This document shows, piece after piece, positions 19,816-30,795 of a stretch of 64,000 bases of DNA. Each line of letters starts with the position of its first letter. Positions within the stretch are counted from its first letter, which is position 1. Position numbers and translations under genes: made by a program. The stretch covers positions 682,001 through 746,000 of the forward strand of contig NZ_LOKZ01000001.1 in the NCBI RefSeq assembly GCF_002211365.1. Direction: 5' to 3'. Source of the stretch: Rhizobium sp. R711 (lineage in GTDB: Bacteria; Pseudomonadota; Alphaproteobacteria; Rhizobiales; Rhizobiaceae). The notes beneath the pieces are model-generated. The model saw only the letters and a list, made by a program, of their open reading frames with translations, did not search any database and had not been told where the DNA came from.

Positions 19816-20101
19816 CTTGCTGTTCCCTTATAAGGCAATTATTTTGGCTAGTACTATGCCCGCGTTTTGCAATATCTCAACCCTTCAGTTGCAAGATTCA
19901 ACCGGCCTTTTCTGTGGTTTTTCGGTGTGCATGCCTAGCCATTCGGCGTAGGTATCGACCGCAACGTGCACATTATTTTGGATACCAGTTAAGGGAGGGC
20001 GGTCGGCCCGAGCCGCACTCCATTTTTACTTATGGGGCTCGCCCGCCGTTTTCTCATTCGGCTCGCGGCGGGTAACTTGACCAGAGCTAGCGCTGCGCCT
20101 A
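19816..20101. other. Divergent promoter region between the XRE gene and mbfA
   Basis: No coding frame is supported. A CCCGCCG ... CGGCGGG inverted repeat lies at about 20043-20073, and the mbfA -35 (CTTGAC, 20077-20082) sits at its right edge. The rest is unremarkable. Confidence 0.45.
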
Positions 20102-20120
20102 TTTTAGAATAATTCTAAAA
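20102..20120 (+). promoter_or_regulatory. Irr iron-control element (ICE box) of mbfA
   Basis: TTTTAGAATAATTCTAAAA is a perfect 19-bp palindrome containing the Irr consensus TTTAGAA-N3-TTCTAAA. It lies 12 bases before the mbfA start and covers the expected -10 position relative to the -35 at 20077. That placement predicts repression by Irr in low iron, as established for mbfA in Agrobacterium and Bradyrhizobium. Confidence 0.92.
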
Positions 20121-20131
20121 ATGAGGTTGTT

Positions 20132-21115
20132 ATGCTGCGTAGGCTCTTTGGATCATCCAAGCGTTCTTTTGACTCTTTGTCCGAGCAGGAAATACTCGCG
20201 CTCGCTATCGGTTCCGAAGAGGACGATGCGCGTATTTATCTCGCCTACGCCGACATGCTGCGTGACGATTACCCCGCCTCCGCCAAGGTCTTCGAGGAAA
20301 TGGCGGAGGTGGAGGACACTCATAGAAAGTCCCTGATCGAAATTTATCGCCAGCGGTTTGGCGAGCGCATTACGCTCATTCGCAGGGAGCATGTTCGCGG
20401 ATTTTATGAGCGTAAGCCCGACTGGCTGCGGCGCAATCTGTCATTGGAGAGAATCCGGGGTGAAGCGGCGGCCATGGAACAGCAGGCCTATCGCTTCTAC
20501 GTCGAAGCGGCGAGCCGCGTGACCGATGCCAACACAAGGCAGTTGCTCGGAGACTTGGCGCTGGCCGAGCAAGGCCATGAAGAGATCACCTATACATTGG
20601 GCGACAAGCACACACCCGAGAGTGTGAAGACGGAAGAAGATGTTGCCGCGCGCCGGCAGCTGGTTCTGACCTATGTGCAGCCGGGGCTTGCCGGCTTGAT
20701 GGATGGCTCGGTGTCGACGCTGGCGCCGATCTTCGCCGCTGCCTTTGCGACCCAAGATACCTGGCAGACGTTTCTGGTTGGCATGTCCGCCTCCGTCGGC
20801 GCCGGCATCTCGATGGGCTTTACCGAAGCTGCCCACGATGACGGCAAGATTTCAGGCCGCGGTTCACCGATCAAGCGCGGTCTCGCCTGTGGTGTGATGA
20901 CGGCGCTTGGCGGTCTTGGCCACACCCTGCCGTATCTGATCCCAAACTTCTGGACCGCGACGACGATGGCGGTGATCATCGCGATCGTCGAGCTCTGGGC
21001 GATCGCGTTCATTCAGAACAGATTTATGGAAACGCCGTTCTTGCGTGCTGCTTTACAGGTGGTCGTCGGCGGCGGCCTCGTCCTCGGTGCCGGCATCCTG
21101 ATCGGCAATGGCTGA
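20132..21115 (+). CDS. mbfA: Membrane-bound ferritin-like iron exporter MbfA
   Basis: This is a 327-residue protein of the erythrin-vacuolar iron transporter type that exports iron from the cytoplasm under excess. The N-terminal ferritin-like di-iron domain (~20-160) carries Glu/His helices such as FEEMAEVEDTHRK and LALAEQGHEEI. The C-terminal ~190 residues form a VIT-like membrane domain with GMSASVGAGISMGFTEAAHD and further hydrophobic helices to the end. The start ATG has GAGG 5 bases upstream, immediately after the ICE box. It is monocistronic with a terminator behind it. Under iron sufficiency Irr should be lost and expression rise. Confidence 0.95.
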   Translation: MLRRLFGSSKRSFDSLSEQEILALAIGSEEDDARIYLAYADMLRDDYPASAKVFEEMAEVEDTHRKSLIEIYRQRFGERITLIRREHVRGFYERKPDWLRRNLSLERIRGEAAAMEQQAYRFYVEAASRVTDANTRQLLGDLALAEQGHEEITYTLGDKHTPESVKTEEDVAARRQLVLTYVQPGLAGLMDGSVSTLAPIFAAAFATQDTWQTFLVGMSASVGAGISMGFTEAAHDDGKISGRGSPIKRGLACGVMTALGGLGHTLPYLIPNFWTATTMAVIIAIVELWAIAFIQNRFMETPFLRAALQVVVGGGLVLGAGILIGNG

Positions 21116-21162
21116 CTTGCGGCTCCCGCGTGAGGCAGAGCAAATCAACCCAGTCCCAACAA

Positions 21163-21192
21163 AAAAGGCCGGCATCTCTCGCCGGCCTTTCT
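21163..21192. terminator. Bidirectional terminator between mbfA and the cysteine peptidase
   Basis: AAAAGGCCGGC and GCCGGCCTTT flank a 7-base loop; an A-run on one side and T-run on the other make it usable from both converging genes. Confidence 0.88.
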
Positions 21193-21210
21193 TGTTCAAT
21201 TCGATCTCGC

Positions 21211-21810
21211 CTACTTCAAAGCACCGACGAGGACGTCGCGGCCATTCTCGATGGTGACCCAGCGACCGGCATTGGCGCTCGACTGGCGCTTGATGAAGGA
21301 GTAGGGGGTATCGAACCACGGCTTGACGCTGGATGCCAGGTTGTCGAGCACGAAGTCGCCGTTGTTGGTGCGCAGCGTCAGGACGGCATGGCCTTCGCCG
21401 TCAGGCTTGCGAACCACGGTGAGCAGAAGGTTGGCCGGCGAAATTCCGCGCTGGATCAGGATGCGACGCTTCAAAAGGGCGAAGTCTTCGCAATCGCCAG
21501 CCGTCGTCGGATAAGCCCAGACCTCATCCTTGCCGTAGATTTCCTTATCGGTCATCGGCGTGATGCTGTTGTTGACCATGGTGTTGACCGACCGCACCAT
21601 TCCCCATTTGGCATCCGACATCTCGGCCGGCGAGGTATTGCGGTTCGGGCCGCATTCATCGCGGTGTATCTGGCAGAAGTCATAATGGCCGATCGGCTGG
21701 GAAGTGGCTGCGCCGGTAACCATCGAGAGGTTGTTGGTGGAAGCCGGCGTCGCGGCTGTAGCCATAGCAAACACGGCCATCATGGCCACGAGGAAACCCT
21801 TGATCCGCAC
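21211..21810 (-). CDS. Bacterial transglutaminase-like cysteine peptidase (BTLCP/DUF920)
   Basis: This is a 199-residue predicted periplasmic thiol peptidase. A signal peptide covers residues ~1-23 (RIKGFLVAMMAVFAMATAA). The triad is visible: Cys107 in GDCEDFALLKR, His141 in GEGHAVLTL and Asp156 in FVLDNLAS. GTG at 21810 is favoured because AAGGGAAGAG precedes it and the signal peptide starts there; an upstream in-frame TTG at 21849 would add 13 residues ahead of the signal. Relatives include LapG, a c-di-GMP-controlled adhesin protease, but no LapD/LapA partner is adjacent, so that role is not implied. Confidence 0.9.
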   Translation of the reverse strand: MRIKGFLVAMMAVFAMATAATPASTNNLSMVTGAATSQPIGHYDFCQIHRDECGPNRNTSPAEMSDAKWGMVRSVNTMVNNSITPMTDKEIYGKDEVWAYPTTAGDCEDFALLKRRILIQRGISPANLLLTVVRKPDGEGHAVLTLRTNNGDFVLDNLASSVKPWFDTPYSFIKRQSSANAGRWVTIENGRDVLVGALK

Positions 21811-21961
21811 GCCCGCTCTTCCCTTGCATCGCCCATGTATTATTAACAAAAAGTTAACGGACGGAGGCTCGGAGAGTCAATCGTTACTTCTAGGGAGGGG
21901 CCTGCTACCCACCAACATGGTTAAAATCCGTTAGGATTTGGCACAGGTGGCACCCTTTCGT

Positions 21962-22762
21962 TTAGCGTATCAGCCCTTTGACCGCGGCAAGCATGCGCTC
22001 GATGTCCTGGGGTCGCGACAGCCGATGGTCGCCATCGCGTACGAAGGTCAGCACGACGTCATCGGCGGGCAGATGCTCCACGAGCCTCATCGCATGCTGA
22101 TAGGGAACGTCTGGGTCCTTCATCCCTTGCAGGATATGCACCGGACACCCGGTCTCGACGATACCCCTGAGCACGCTGTTGTCGCGCCCATCCTCGATCA
22201 GCGCCCGCGTATAGATGTTCGGCTCCGGGCTGTAGGCTGACCGCTCTTCGAAGTAGCCGCGCTCTGCCAGGGAGGCTTTCTCCTTCTTCGTGAGGTTCGG
22301 TTCGATCAGATCGGAGGTGAAGTCGGGAGCCGGCGCAATCAGGACCATGCCTTCCAGCCTTGGTCCGTCCTGTCGCTTGGCGAGTTCCTGAGCGAGCCGC
22401 AAGGCAATCCATCCACCCATCGACGAGCCGACGAGGAGGATGCGTTCGGGTGATGTGTGGAGGATCACCGCAAGCACTTCCTCCAGCCAGCGCGAGATCG
22501 TCCCGTCCTCAAATTTGCCGCCGGATGCGCCATGACCGGAATAGTCGAGGCGCAGGCAGGCGAAGCCGTTTTCCGCCGCGAACTTGTCGAGCTCGATCGC
22601 CTTGCTGCCGCTCATGTCGGAGCGGTATCCGGATAACCAAACGAGAGTTGGGCCGGTCGTCTGGCCGGATTGGCTGCGCGCGATATAGGCAATCGCGCGG
22701 GCGGCCTCGCCCTCACCAACGGTCAGATATTGATGCTCATGGATGAGATTTGCGTCAAACAT
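21962..22762 (-). CDS. Alpha/beta hydrolase, serine esterase type
   Basis: This is a 266-residue cytoplasmic hydrolase. The nucleophile elbow GSSMG places Ser114, an oxyanion region is seen in VWLSGYRSDM, and the catalytic His is in DGDHRLSRP near the C-terminus. DYSGHGASGG is typical of the palmitoyl-thioesterase-like (ABHD10) subgroup. It is divergent from infC with ~180 bases between. The substrate is unknown. Confidence 0.88.
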   Translation of the reverse strand: MFDANLIHEHQYLTVGEGEAARAIAYIARSQSGQTTGPTLVWLSGYRSDMSGSKAIELDKFAAENGFACLRLDYSGHGASGGKFEDGTISRWLEEVLAVILHTSPERILLVGSSMGGWIALRLAQELAKRQDGPRLEGMVLIAPAPDFTSDLIEPNLTKKEKASLAERGYFEERSAYSPEPNIYTRALIEDGRDNSVLRGIVETGCPVHILQGMKDPDVPYQHAMRLVEHLPADDVVLTFVRDGDHRLSRPQDIERMLAAVKGLIR

Positions 22763-22880
22763 CGCGGAACTCCAGTCGTTTTGGCCTATAAAACAGATTC
22801 TTGACAGGCTGACAGCAGGTGTTTTTTCCGCTAAAGAGTGTTACCGACTCCGTTGCAGCAATGGTGAAACTTCGTTTGTG

Positions 22881-22896
22881 CTCCCATTATTGGGAG
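22881..22896 (+). other. Hairpin in the infC leader
   Basis: CTCCCA and TGGGAG form a 6-bp stem over TTAT about 45 bases before the infC start. It could take part in leader control of the operon, but no conserved element is recognised. Confidence 0.35.
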
Positions 22897-22941
22897 TGCC
22901 GAGGCTGCAGCGATCCGAAACAACGCGAGGAGAATACGACC

Positions 22942-23478
22942 ATTCGCAGACCCTTTAAAGCCGACGCGCCCGTGAAGGAAGGGCCGCGCTCGAACCGGGA
23001 AATCCGCATCCCCCGAGTTCAGCTGATTGATGCTGACGGACAGAACTTGGGCGTCGTGCCCACCGACCAGGCGTTGAAAATGGCTGAGGAAGCCGGCCTC
23101 GACCTGGTGGAAATCTCCCCAAATGCCGAACCGCCTGTGTGCAAGATCCTCGATCTGGGCAAGCTGAAATATGCCAACCAGAAGAAGGCCGCCGAGGCGC
23201 GCAAGAAGCAGAAGATTGTCGAAGTCAAAGAAATCAAGATGCGCCCCAACATCGACACCCATGACTACGAGGTGAAGATGAAGGCGATGGGCCGCTTCTT
23301 TGAAGAAGGTGACAAGGTCAAGGTGACGCTGAAGTTCCGCGGCCGCGAAATGGCGCACCAGGAACTTGGTATGAAGCTGCTGCAGCAGGTGAAGGCCGAC
23401 ACGACCGAGTATGCAAAGGTCGAAGCCGAGCCCAAGCTTGAAGGCCGCCAGATGATGATGGTGCTCGCGCCGAAGTGA
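22942..23478 (+). CDS. infC: Translation initiation factor IF-3, ATT start
   Basis: IF-3 binds the 30S subunit and proofreads start-codon selection. The protein has 178 residues, with the N-domain ([20 protein letters not shown]) and the C-domain ([36 protein letters not shown]). The start chosen is ATT at 22942, 9 bases after AGGAG at 22928-22932. It gives the family length and N-terminus; upstream ATG or TTG codons would add atypical sequence. An AUU start is the known autoregulatory device of infC in E. coli, because IF-3 discriminates against it. A terminator follows, before rpmI. Confidence 0.93.
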   Translation: MRRPFKADAPVKEGPRSNREIRIPRVQLIDADGQNLGVVPTDQALKMAEEAGLDLVEISPNAEPPVCKILDLGKLKYANQKKAAEARKKQKIVEVKEIKMRPNIDTHDYEVKMKAMGRFFEEGDKVKVTLKFRGREMAHQELGMKLLQQVKADTTEYAKVEAEPKLEGRQMMMVLAPK

Positions 23479-23500
23479 GGCGCGTTGTCACTCTCGTATC

Positions 23501-23530
23501 AAAGCCGTCCGCGAGGGCGGCTTTTGTATT
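23501..23530 (+). terminator. Terminator-like hairpin after infC
   Basis: AAGCCGTCC and GGGCGGCTT pair with one wobble over a 4-base loop, followed by TTGTATTTT. It separates infC from rpmI, which is 240 bases further on. Confidence 0.75.
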
Positions 23531-23771
23531 TTGGTCCCAGAAGATTCATTGGCCGCCCCGTTGCACTTTTATGACGCTGCGGTTATAAGCGCGCGTCCGA
23601 ACTGACCGGCAGGGCATGCCGTGGCAGTTTCGAATGCTTGCGGAACGGTTCGTCACCGGAGCCGCAGATCAACAACAAACGCTCCCGCACCTTGTTGCGA
23701 CGGCCGGAAACCGGGCATCGCGAGAAGGCTTCTTTGATGAAGAGCCGGGGGTCCAGAAACGGAGTAGCAAA

Positions 23772-23975
23772 ATGCCCAAGATGAAGACGAAGTCTGCTGC
23801 CAAGAAGCGGTTCAAGATCACCGCGACCGGTAAGGTCAAGGCTGCAGCTGCTGGCAAGCGCCATGGCATGATCAAGCGTACCAACAAGTTCATCCGCGAT
23901 GCACGTGGCACCATGGTTCTCGCAGAACCGGATGGCCGCAAGGTCGTAAAGAACTACCTGCCGAACGGTCTCTAA
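23772..23975 (+). CDS. rpmI: 50S ribosomal protein bL35
   Basis: This is a 67-residue, strongly basic large-subunit protein beginning [14 protein letters not shown] and ending [11 protein letters not shown], as usual for bL35. The ATG at 23772 has GGAG at 23761-23764 upstream. It precedes rplT by 39 bases in the conserved operon. The 240-base gap after the infC terminator may carry its own promoter or an L20-type leader control site, though none is recognised. Confidence 0.96.
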   Translation: MPKMKTKSAAKKRFKITATGKVKAAAAGKRHGMIKRTNKFIRDARGTMVLAEPDGRKVVKNYLPNGL

Positions 23976-24014
23976 GACTATTCCGCGAACGCTTTAGATT
24001 AAGGAGATCATGAA

Positions 24015-24419
24015 ATGGCACGTGTAAAAAGAGGCGTTACCGCCCACGCCAAGCACAAGAAGGTTTTGAAGGCCGCCAAGGGCTTTTACGGCCGTCGCAA
24101 GAACACCATCCGCGCTGCGAAGGCTGCTGTCGATCGTTCGAAGCAGTACGCTTACCGCGACCGCAAGGTCAACAAGCGCAACTTCCGCGCCCTCTGGATC
24201 CAGCGTATCAACGCTGCCGTCCGCGAATTCGGCCTGACCTACGGCCGCTTCATCGACGGATTGAACAAGGCTGGCATCGAAGTTGACCGTAAGGTTCTCT
24301 CCGACATGGCAATCCATGAGCCGGAAGCATTCGGTGCACTCGTTGCTGCCTCCAAGAAGGCCCTCGAGTACCTGAAGGACGCCGGTACGAAGAACGAGTT
24401 TGAAGCAGCCGTCAACTAA
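24015..24419 (+). CDS. rplT: 50S ribosomal protein bL20
   Basis: This is a 134-residue basic protein ([20 protein letters not shown] at the start) needed for 23S rRNA assembly and, in other bacteria, for translational control of rpmI-rplT. TAAGGAG lies 8-9 bases before the ATG. It has a complete family length and is followed by a strong terminator. Confidence 0.98.
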   Translation: MARVKRGVTAHAKHKKVLKAAKGFYGRRKNTIRAAKAAVDRSKQYAYRDRKVNKRNFRALWIQRINAAVREFGLTYGRFIDGLNKAGIEVDRKVLSDMAIHEPEAFGALVAASKKALEYLKDAGTKNEFEAAVN

Positions 24420-24453
24420 GCCGGCGCCAATCGAACTTTTGCTTCGATGATTT

Positions 24454-24488
24454 AGAACCCGCGCTGGCCAGGCTTGCGCGGGTTCTTT
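24454..24488 (+). terminator. Terminator of rpmI-rplT
   Basis: AGAACCCGCGC (24454-24464) and GCGCGGGTTCT (24476-24486) form a perfect 11-bp stem, followed by TTGC; the U-run is short. Confidence 0.8.
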
Positions 24489-24681
24489 GCATTGGCACGA
24501 TGGCGATTGAGACGGCTTGGCCGCTCCTCTTTCGACGTCGTGGCCTTTTTGTGGTGTGCCCGGTTGATTGGCCGCGTGCACATGGGTAGTGATCTGCGAC
24601 GCTTCATCGTGGCGCACCAGCTATCCGATGCATGTTTTCGTGAATTATCGACAAGACTGACGCCCTGTGAGGCAGGAAAAG

Positions 24682-25764
24682 ATGACCGAACTCGAAACTC
24701 TGGAAAAGCAACTTCTGTCTGATGTGGCAGCCGCTGCCGACGAGCCGGCGATCGAAGCCGTGCGCGTCGGCGCGCTCGGCAAGAAGGGCTCGGTCTCCGA
24801 GCTCCTGAAGACGCTAGGCGCGATGACGCCGGAAGAGCGCCAGACCCGCGGCGCGGCGATCAATGCGCTGAAGAACGCCGTCACCGACGCGATCACGGAG
24901 CGCAAGGCGGAACTGAAGAAAGCGGCGATCGATGCCCGCCTGAAGGCCGAGACGGTCGATGTCTCCCTGCCGGTGCGCTCTTCGCCTGCCGAGCGCGGCC
25001 GCATCCATCCGATCAGCCAGATCATCGACGAAATCACCGCGATCTTCGGCGACATGGGCTTCTCGATCGCCGAAGGTCCCGATGTCGAGACCGACTACTA
25101 TAACTTCACGGCGCTGAACTTCCCTGAGGGCCACCCAGCCCGGGAGATGCATGACACCTTCTTCTTCAATCCGGATGAGAACGGTGAGCGCAAGGTGCTG
25201 CGCACGCACACCTCGCCGGTGCAGGTGCGCACCATGGAGGCGCAGAAGCCGCCGATCCGCATCATCATCCCCGGCAAGACATATCGACAGGATTCGGACG
25301 CGACCCACTCGCCGATGTTCCACCAGGTCGAAGGCCTGGTCGTCGACAAGAAGGCGAATGTCGCCAATATCCGCTGGGTGCTGGAAGAGTTCTGCAAGTC
25401 CTTCTTCGAGGTCGACAGCGTGACGATGCGCTTCCGCCCGTCCTTCTTCCCGTTCACCGAACCCTCCTTCGAGGTCGACATCCAGTGCGACCGCTCCGGC
25501 CCGATCGTCAAGTTCGGCGAAGGCACCGACTGGATGGAGATTTTGGGCTGCGGCATGGTGCACCCGAACGTGTTGCGATCAGGCGGTCTCGATCCCGACG
25601 AATACCAGGGCTTTGCCTGGGGCATGGGCCTCGACCGCATCGCCATGCTGAAATACGGCATGCCCGACCTGCGTGACTTCTTCAACGCCGATGTCCGCTG
25701 GATGACCCATTACGGCTTCCGCCCGCTCGACATGCCGACGCTGTTCGGCGGCTTGAGCGCGTAA
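24682..25764 (+). CDS. pheS: Phenylalanyl-tRNA synthetase alpha subunit
   Basis: This is the 360-residue catalytic subunit of the alpha2-beta2 synthetase charging tRNA-Phe. An N-terminal coiled-coil (~1-90) precedes the class II core, with [20 protein letters not shown] and the motif 3 region [16 protein letters not shown] 24682 follows GGCAGGAAAAG. It is separated from pheT by 15 bases, and the ~190-base leader after the rplT terminator is presumably its promoter. Confidence 0.98.
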   Translation: MTELETLEKQLLSDVAAAADEPAIEAVRVGALGKKGSVSELLKTLGAMTPEERQTRGAAINALKNAVTDAITERKAELKKAAIDARLKAETVDVSLPVRSSPAERGRIHPISQIIDEITAIFGDMGFSIAEGPDVETDYYNFTALNFPEGHPAREMHDTFFFNPDENGERKVLRTHTSPVQVRTMEAQKPPIRIIIPGKTYRQDSDATHSPMFHQVEGLVVDKKANVANIRWVLEEFCKSFFEVDSVTMRFRPSFFPFTEPSFEVDIQCDRSGPIVKFGEGTDWMEILGCGMVHPNVLRSGGLDPDEYQGFAWGMGLDRIAMLKYGMPDLRDFFNADVRWMTHYGFRPLDMPTLFGGLSA

Positions 25765-25779
25765 GCGAGGATTAAGATC

Positions 25780-28203
25780 ATGAAATTCACACTCTCCTGG
25801 CTGAAGGATCATCTGGAAACGGATGCGACCCTCGATGAAATCTGCAAGCGTCTCACCGAGATCGGGCTCGAGGTCGAAGATGTCGACGACAAGGCGGCGT
25901 TCAAGCCCTTCGTCATCGCCAAGGTCCTCTCGGCCGAAAAGCATCCGCAGGCCGATCGCCTGAAGGTTCTCTCGGTCGACACGGGCAAGGGCGCGCCGGT
26001 TCAGGTCGTCTGCGGCGCCCCGAATGCGCGCGCCGGCCTGATCGGCGCCTTCGCGGCGCCTGGCACCTATGTTCCTGGCATCGACGTGACGCTTGCCGTC
26101 GGCAACATCCGCGGCGTCGAAAGCCACGGGATGATGTGCTCCGAAAAGGAGCTGCAGATCTCCGACAGCCACGACGGCATCATCGATCTTCCTGACGACG
26201 CACCGGTCGGCCAGAGCTACGCCGCCTACGCGCACCTCGACGATCCGGTCATTGAGATCAACCTGACGCCGAACCGTCCGGATTGCACCTCGATCTATGG
26301 CATCGCCCGTGACCTCGCGGCCTCCGGTCTCGGCACGCTGAAGACGCATCGGGCACCGTCCTTCGCCGTTAAAGGCGACACGCCTGTCAAGGTGACGCTT
26401 GACCTCGATGACGAGAAGCTTTGCCCGGGCTTTGCGCTGCGCATCGTGCGCGGCGTCAAGAACGGCCCGAGCCCGAAGTGGATGCAGCAGCGTCTGCTGG
26501 CGATCGGCCTGCGCCCGATCAACGCGCTCGTCGACATCACCAATTACATGACCTTCGACCAGGGCCGCCCGATGCACGTCTTCGACGCTGCCAAGGTCAC
26601 GGGCAATCTGACCGTCCGCCGCGCCAGGGATGGCGAGACGGTGCTTGCGCTCGATCAGCGCGAATACAAGCTTGGACCCAACAATGTCGTGATCGCGGAC
26701 GCCGATGGCATCGAGTCGATCGGCGGTATCATGGGCGGCGAGCATTCCGGCTGCGACGAGAACACCACCGACGTCCTGATCGAGAGTGCTCTCTGGGATC
26801 CGATGAACATCGCCAAGTCCGGTCGCAGCCTCGGCATCATCACCGATGCCCGCTACCGCTTCGAGCGCGGCGTCGATCCGGAATACATGGTTCCCGGCAT
26901 CGAACGCACGACGGAGCTGGTGCTCGAGCTTTGCGGCGGGACGGCGGCCAAGACCGATGTCGTCGGCTACAGGGGCCATGAACCTGACATCGTCGATTTC
27001 CCCTATTCGGAAGTGAAACGCCTGACCGGTCTCGACATCTCCACCGAGGAGAGCACCGAGATCCTGACGCGGCTTGGCTTCAAGGTGTTCGGTTCGGGCG
27101 AACGGGTTTCCGTCGCCGTTCCGTCCTGGCGTCCCGATGTCGACGGCAAGGCCGACCTCGTCGAGGAAGTCATGCGCATTCATGGCGTCGACAACATCAA
27201 GCCGGCGCCGCTGGAAAGCCATGCGGCGGTCAACGGCAGGATCCTGACGACGCTGCAGATCCGCACCCGCACGGCCAAGCGCGCGCTTGCCTCGCGCGGC
27301 ATGCTGGAAGCCGTCACCTGGTCGTTCATTTCCGAGGATCAGGCAAAGCTCTTCGGCGGCGGCTCGCCGGCTCTGAAGCTTGCCAACCCGATCGCATCAG
27401 ATATGTCCGACATGCGGCCGTCGCTGCTGCCCGGTCTGCTCAGCGCTGCCCAGCGCAATGCCGACAAGGGTTATGGCGACGTCGCGATCTTCGAAGTCTC
27501 CGGCACCTATGAGAACGATCGGCCCGAGGGCCAGCGCCGCGTTGCCGGCGGTGTCCGCCGCGGCACCGCCTCACTTGCCGGCGCAGGCCGCATGTGGCTG
27601 AACGCTGCCAAGGGCGGCGGCAAGCCGGTCGACGTCTTCGACGCCAAGGCCGATGCGCTCGCCGTGATCGAGGCTTGCGGACTGCCGATGGGCAATATCC
27701 AGATCGAGCAGGGTGGACCGGATTGGTATCATCCGGGCCGTTCCGGCACCATCAAGATGGGTCCGAAAATCGTTCTCGGTTATTTCGGCGAGTTCCATCC
27801 CTCGACGCTGGAAGCCCTCGACGTGTCAGGCGCACTCTGCGGCTTCGAGGTCTATATAGACGCGATGGCCGAGCCGAAGAAGAAGGCGACCCGCACCAAG
27901 CCGGCGCTGGAGCTTTCGCCCTTCCAGGCCGTCAAGCGCGACTTCGCCTTCGTCGTCGACAAGTCGGTTGAAGCCGGTGCAATCATCAAGGCCGCGTCTG
28001 GCGTCGACCGCAAGCTCGTCACCGGTGTCAACGTCTTCGACATCTTCGAAGGCCCGTCGCTCGGTGAAGGCAAGAAGTCGGTCGCGATCGAGGTGCAGAT
28101 CCAGCCGGTCGAACGCACGCTGACCGACGACGATTTCGAGGCGCTGACTGAGAAGATCGTTGCCAGCGTGACGAAGTTCACAGGCGGCGTCCTCAGAGCC
28201 TAA
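25780..28203 (+). CDS. pheT: Phenylalanyl-tRNA synthetase beta subunit
   Basis: This is the 807-residue beta subunit, with a tRNA-binding (EMAP-like) domain at ~40-150, B3/4 editing domain (~210-380), B5 domain (~400-475), the class II-like core and a C-terminal anticodon-binding FDX-ACB domain (~710-807, [15 protein letters not shown]). The editing region removes Tyr-tRNA-Phe in characterised homologues. It is cotranscribed with pheS and has a terminator after it. Confidence 0.98.
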   Translation: MKFTLSWLKDHLETDATLDEICKRLTEIGLEVEDVDDKAAFKPFVIAKVLSAEKHPQADRLKVLSVDTGKGAPVQVVCGAPNARAGLIGAFAAPGTYVPGIDVTLAVGNIRGVESHGMMCSEKELQISDSHDGIIDLPDDAPVGQSYAAYAHLDDPVIEINLTPNRPDCTSIYGIARDLAASGLGTLKTHRAPSFAVKGDTPVKVTLDLDDEKLCPGFALRIVRGVKNGPSPKWMQQRLLAIGLRPINALVDITNYMTFDQGRPMHVFDAAKVTGNLTVRRARDGETVLALDQREYKLGPNNVVIADADGIESIGGIMGGEHSGCDENTTDVLIESALWDPMNIAKSGRSLGIITDARYRFERGVDPEYMVPGIERTTELVLELCGGTAAKTDVVGYRGHEPDIVDFPYSEVKRLTGLDISTEESTEILTRLGFKVFGSGERVSVAVPSWRPDVDGKADLVEEVMRIHGVDNIKPAPLESHAAVNGRILTTLQIRTRTAKRALASRGMLEAVTWSFISEDQAKLFGGGSPALKLANPIASDMSDMRPSLLPGLLSAAQRNADKGYGDVAIFEVSGTYENDRPEGQRRVAGGVRRGTASLAGAGRMWLNAAKGGGKPVDVFDAKADALAVIEACGLPMGNIQIEQGGPDWYHPGRSGTIKMGPKIVLGYFGEFHPSTLEALDVSGALCGFEVYIDAMAEPKKKATRTKPALELSPFQAVKRDFAFVVDKSVEAGAIIKAASGVDRKLVTGVNVFDIFEGPSLGEGKKSVAIEVQIQPVERTLTDDDFEALTEKIVASVTKFTGGVLRA

Positions 28204-28227
28204 AGCGCAAGCATCCCGTAAGATTGG

Positions 28228-28255
28228 AAGCCGGCGATCGTCTCGCCGGCTTTTC
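28228..28255 (+). terminator. Terminator of pheST
   Basis: AAGCCGGCGA and TCGCCGGCTT form a perfect 10-bp stem over a 5-base loop with TT after. It directly abuts the stop codon of the converging NTF2-like gene. Confidence 0.88.
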
Positions 28256-28614
28256 TATGTGTGGAGATAATAGAGCTTGTTGACGATCATCCAGCGGCCC
28301 TCGATCTTCAGCATCGAGAGATAGTCGGTGAAGCGCATGCCGGCAAAATCGTCGCTGACCTTCACACACGCCGCATCGCCGACGACGTCAAGCATCTGTA
28401 TGTCCATATGCGGCTGTGTTGTGGGCGGCGCCGAACCTTCGGCGACGATCGCGGCGATGAATTCTTCCCGGTTCAACCATTCGACCGTGTTCTCGTAGTG
28501 CCCGATGATGTCGCATTGCGGATGAAAGGCTTTCCGCAATGCAGCTTCGTTGGCGAAGGTCATGCCTTCGACATAGAGATGAACGACTGCTTCGATTGCT
28601 TGCTGATCCGACAT
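28255..28614 (-). CDS. NTF2-like (SnoaL/lumazine-binding-2 type) protein
   Basis: This is a 119-residue single-domain cone-shaped NTF2 fold: helical start (DQQAIEAVVHLYVEGMTFANEAALRKAF), HPQCDIIGHY, then strands ending RWMIVNKLYYLH. Such proteins act as small enzymes (isomerases, dehydratases) or binding proteins; no catalytic set is decisive here. It lies alone on the minus strand, 99 bases from the aldo/keto reductase. Confidence 0.82.
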   Translation of the reverse strand: MSDQQAIEAVVHLYVEGMTFANEAALRKAFHPQCDIIGHYENTVEWLNREEFIAAIVAEGSAPPTTQPHMDIQMLDVVGDAACVKVSDDFAGMRFTDYLSMLKIEGRWMIVNKLYYLHT

Positions 28615-28713
28615 GTCTCACCTCGCCAGAACATCTCCATAGCATAGTGCAGCGAATGGGTGCGGCAAGGTCGCCGAAGGATGCTGCACGCGTTTGAAGC
28701 TTCAACCGTTCGG

Positions 28714-29709
<996 letters not shown>

Positions 29710-29835
29710 GCGGAGGCTCCTCTGTCGAGCGAAGTTCAAACCGCGGTCCATGCCGGGTACGGAGAAAACTTAGTGCCCCGCCAGTCATCAAAAAATACGT
29801 GCAATACATAACAGGCTGTTCTATTAGTTAGATCA

Positions 29836-30726
29836 ATGAATAGGACACAGCTCGCCCAACTCGCCGTTCTTGCCGTCGTTTCCGAACGACGAAGTTTTCG
29901 CGCGGCCGCCAAGGAGTTGGAGATTGCGCCATCGGCCGTCAGCCATGCGATCTCCAGCCTGGAGGAGAGCCTTGGCGTCCGGCTTCTGGCGCGCACGACC
30001 CGCAGTGTCGCGCCGACGGAAGAGGGGCGTCTTCTGCTGCTGCGCCTGAAGCCGGCTCTGGACGAAATCGGGATCGCCCTGGAGGCGGTCACCGAAGCCG
30101 CCGGAAGACCGGCCGGCAATCTGCGCATCAGCGCGCCGCGCTTTGCCTCGGACATCCTGCTTGCGCCGCGGCTCGGCGAATTCCTGAACCGCTATCCTGA
30201 TATCACCCTCGAAATCGCCAATGAGGATGGTTTCACCGATATCGTGCGTGAGGGATTCGACGCCGGCATCCGTCTGGAGGAAAGCCTAGAGGCGGATATG
30301 ATCGCCGTGCGGGCCTCGCCGAACCTGACGACGGTGATTGCCGGTTCCCCGGAGTATTTCGAACGCTACCCCAAACCTCTGCACCCCTCCGATCTCGTCC
30401 ACCACCGCTGCATCAAGCGGCGCTTCACCAACGGTACGATCTATCGCTGGGAATTCGAAAAGGACGGCCAGGAACTGGTCGTCGCGGTTGATGGGCCGTT
30501 GATTGTCAGCGAGGACAGACTGGGATTGATTGCTGCGCTGAATGGCGCGGGGCTCGCCTATCTGTTCGATCTGCGTGTCGAGGATGAACTGGCGAGCGGC
30601 AAGCTCGTTCGTGTGCTGGAGGACTGGTGCGCGCCCTATCCGGGACCGTTCATCTACTATCCGAGCCGGCGCCAGATGCGGCCGGCCCTGCGAGCCTTCA
30701 TCGACTTCTTCCGATATAGCCCATAG
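29836..30726 (+). CDS. LysR-family regulator
   Basis: This is a 296-residue LTTR with an N-terminal winged HTH (~4-62: FRAAAKELEIAPSAVSHAI) and a substrate-binding domain beginning about residue 92 (GNLRISAPRFASDILLAPRL). It belongs to the group that often sits divergent to an oxidoreductase, here the aldo/keto reductase, and probably acts from the shared intergenic region, where ATACGTGCAATACAT is T/A-rich and partly dyadic. The effector is unknown. Confidence 0.93.
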   Translation: MNRTQLAQLAVLAVVSERRSFRAAAKELEIAPSAVSHAISSLEESLGVRLLARTTRSVAPTEEGRLLLLRLKPALDEIGIALEAVTEAAGRPAGNLRISAPRFASDILLAPRLGEFLNRYPDITLEIANEDGFTDIVREGFDAGIRLEESLEADMIAVRASPNLTTVIAGSPEYFERYPKPLHPSDLVHHRCIKRRFTNGTIYRWEFEKDGQELVVAVDGPLIVSEDRLGLIAALNGAGLAYLFDLRVEDELASGKLVRVLEDWCAPYPGPFIYYPSRRQMRPALRAFIDFFRYSP

Positions 30727-30795
30727 GCTTGTCGAAAAACGGGTGGTCTGCAGCGCGCCGATCAGGGAGGATCGCATGGAAGCAGGAGGCGTTGC

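Noticed and set aside
24490..24681. A Phe-containing leader peptide controlling pheST
   Set aside because: Two Phe codons in a 30-codon frame without a paired terminator/antiterminator are not enough.
25579..27222. A 547-codon minus-strand frame opposite pheS/pheT
   Set aside because: Antisense to two certain genes; no start signal or recognisable domains.
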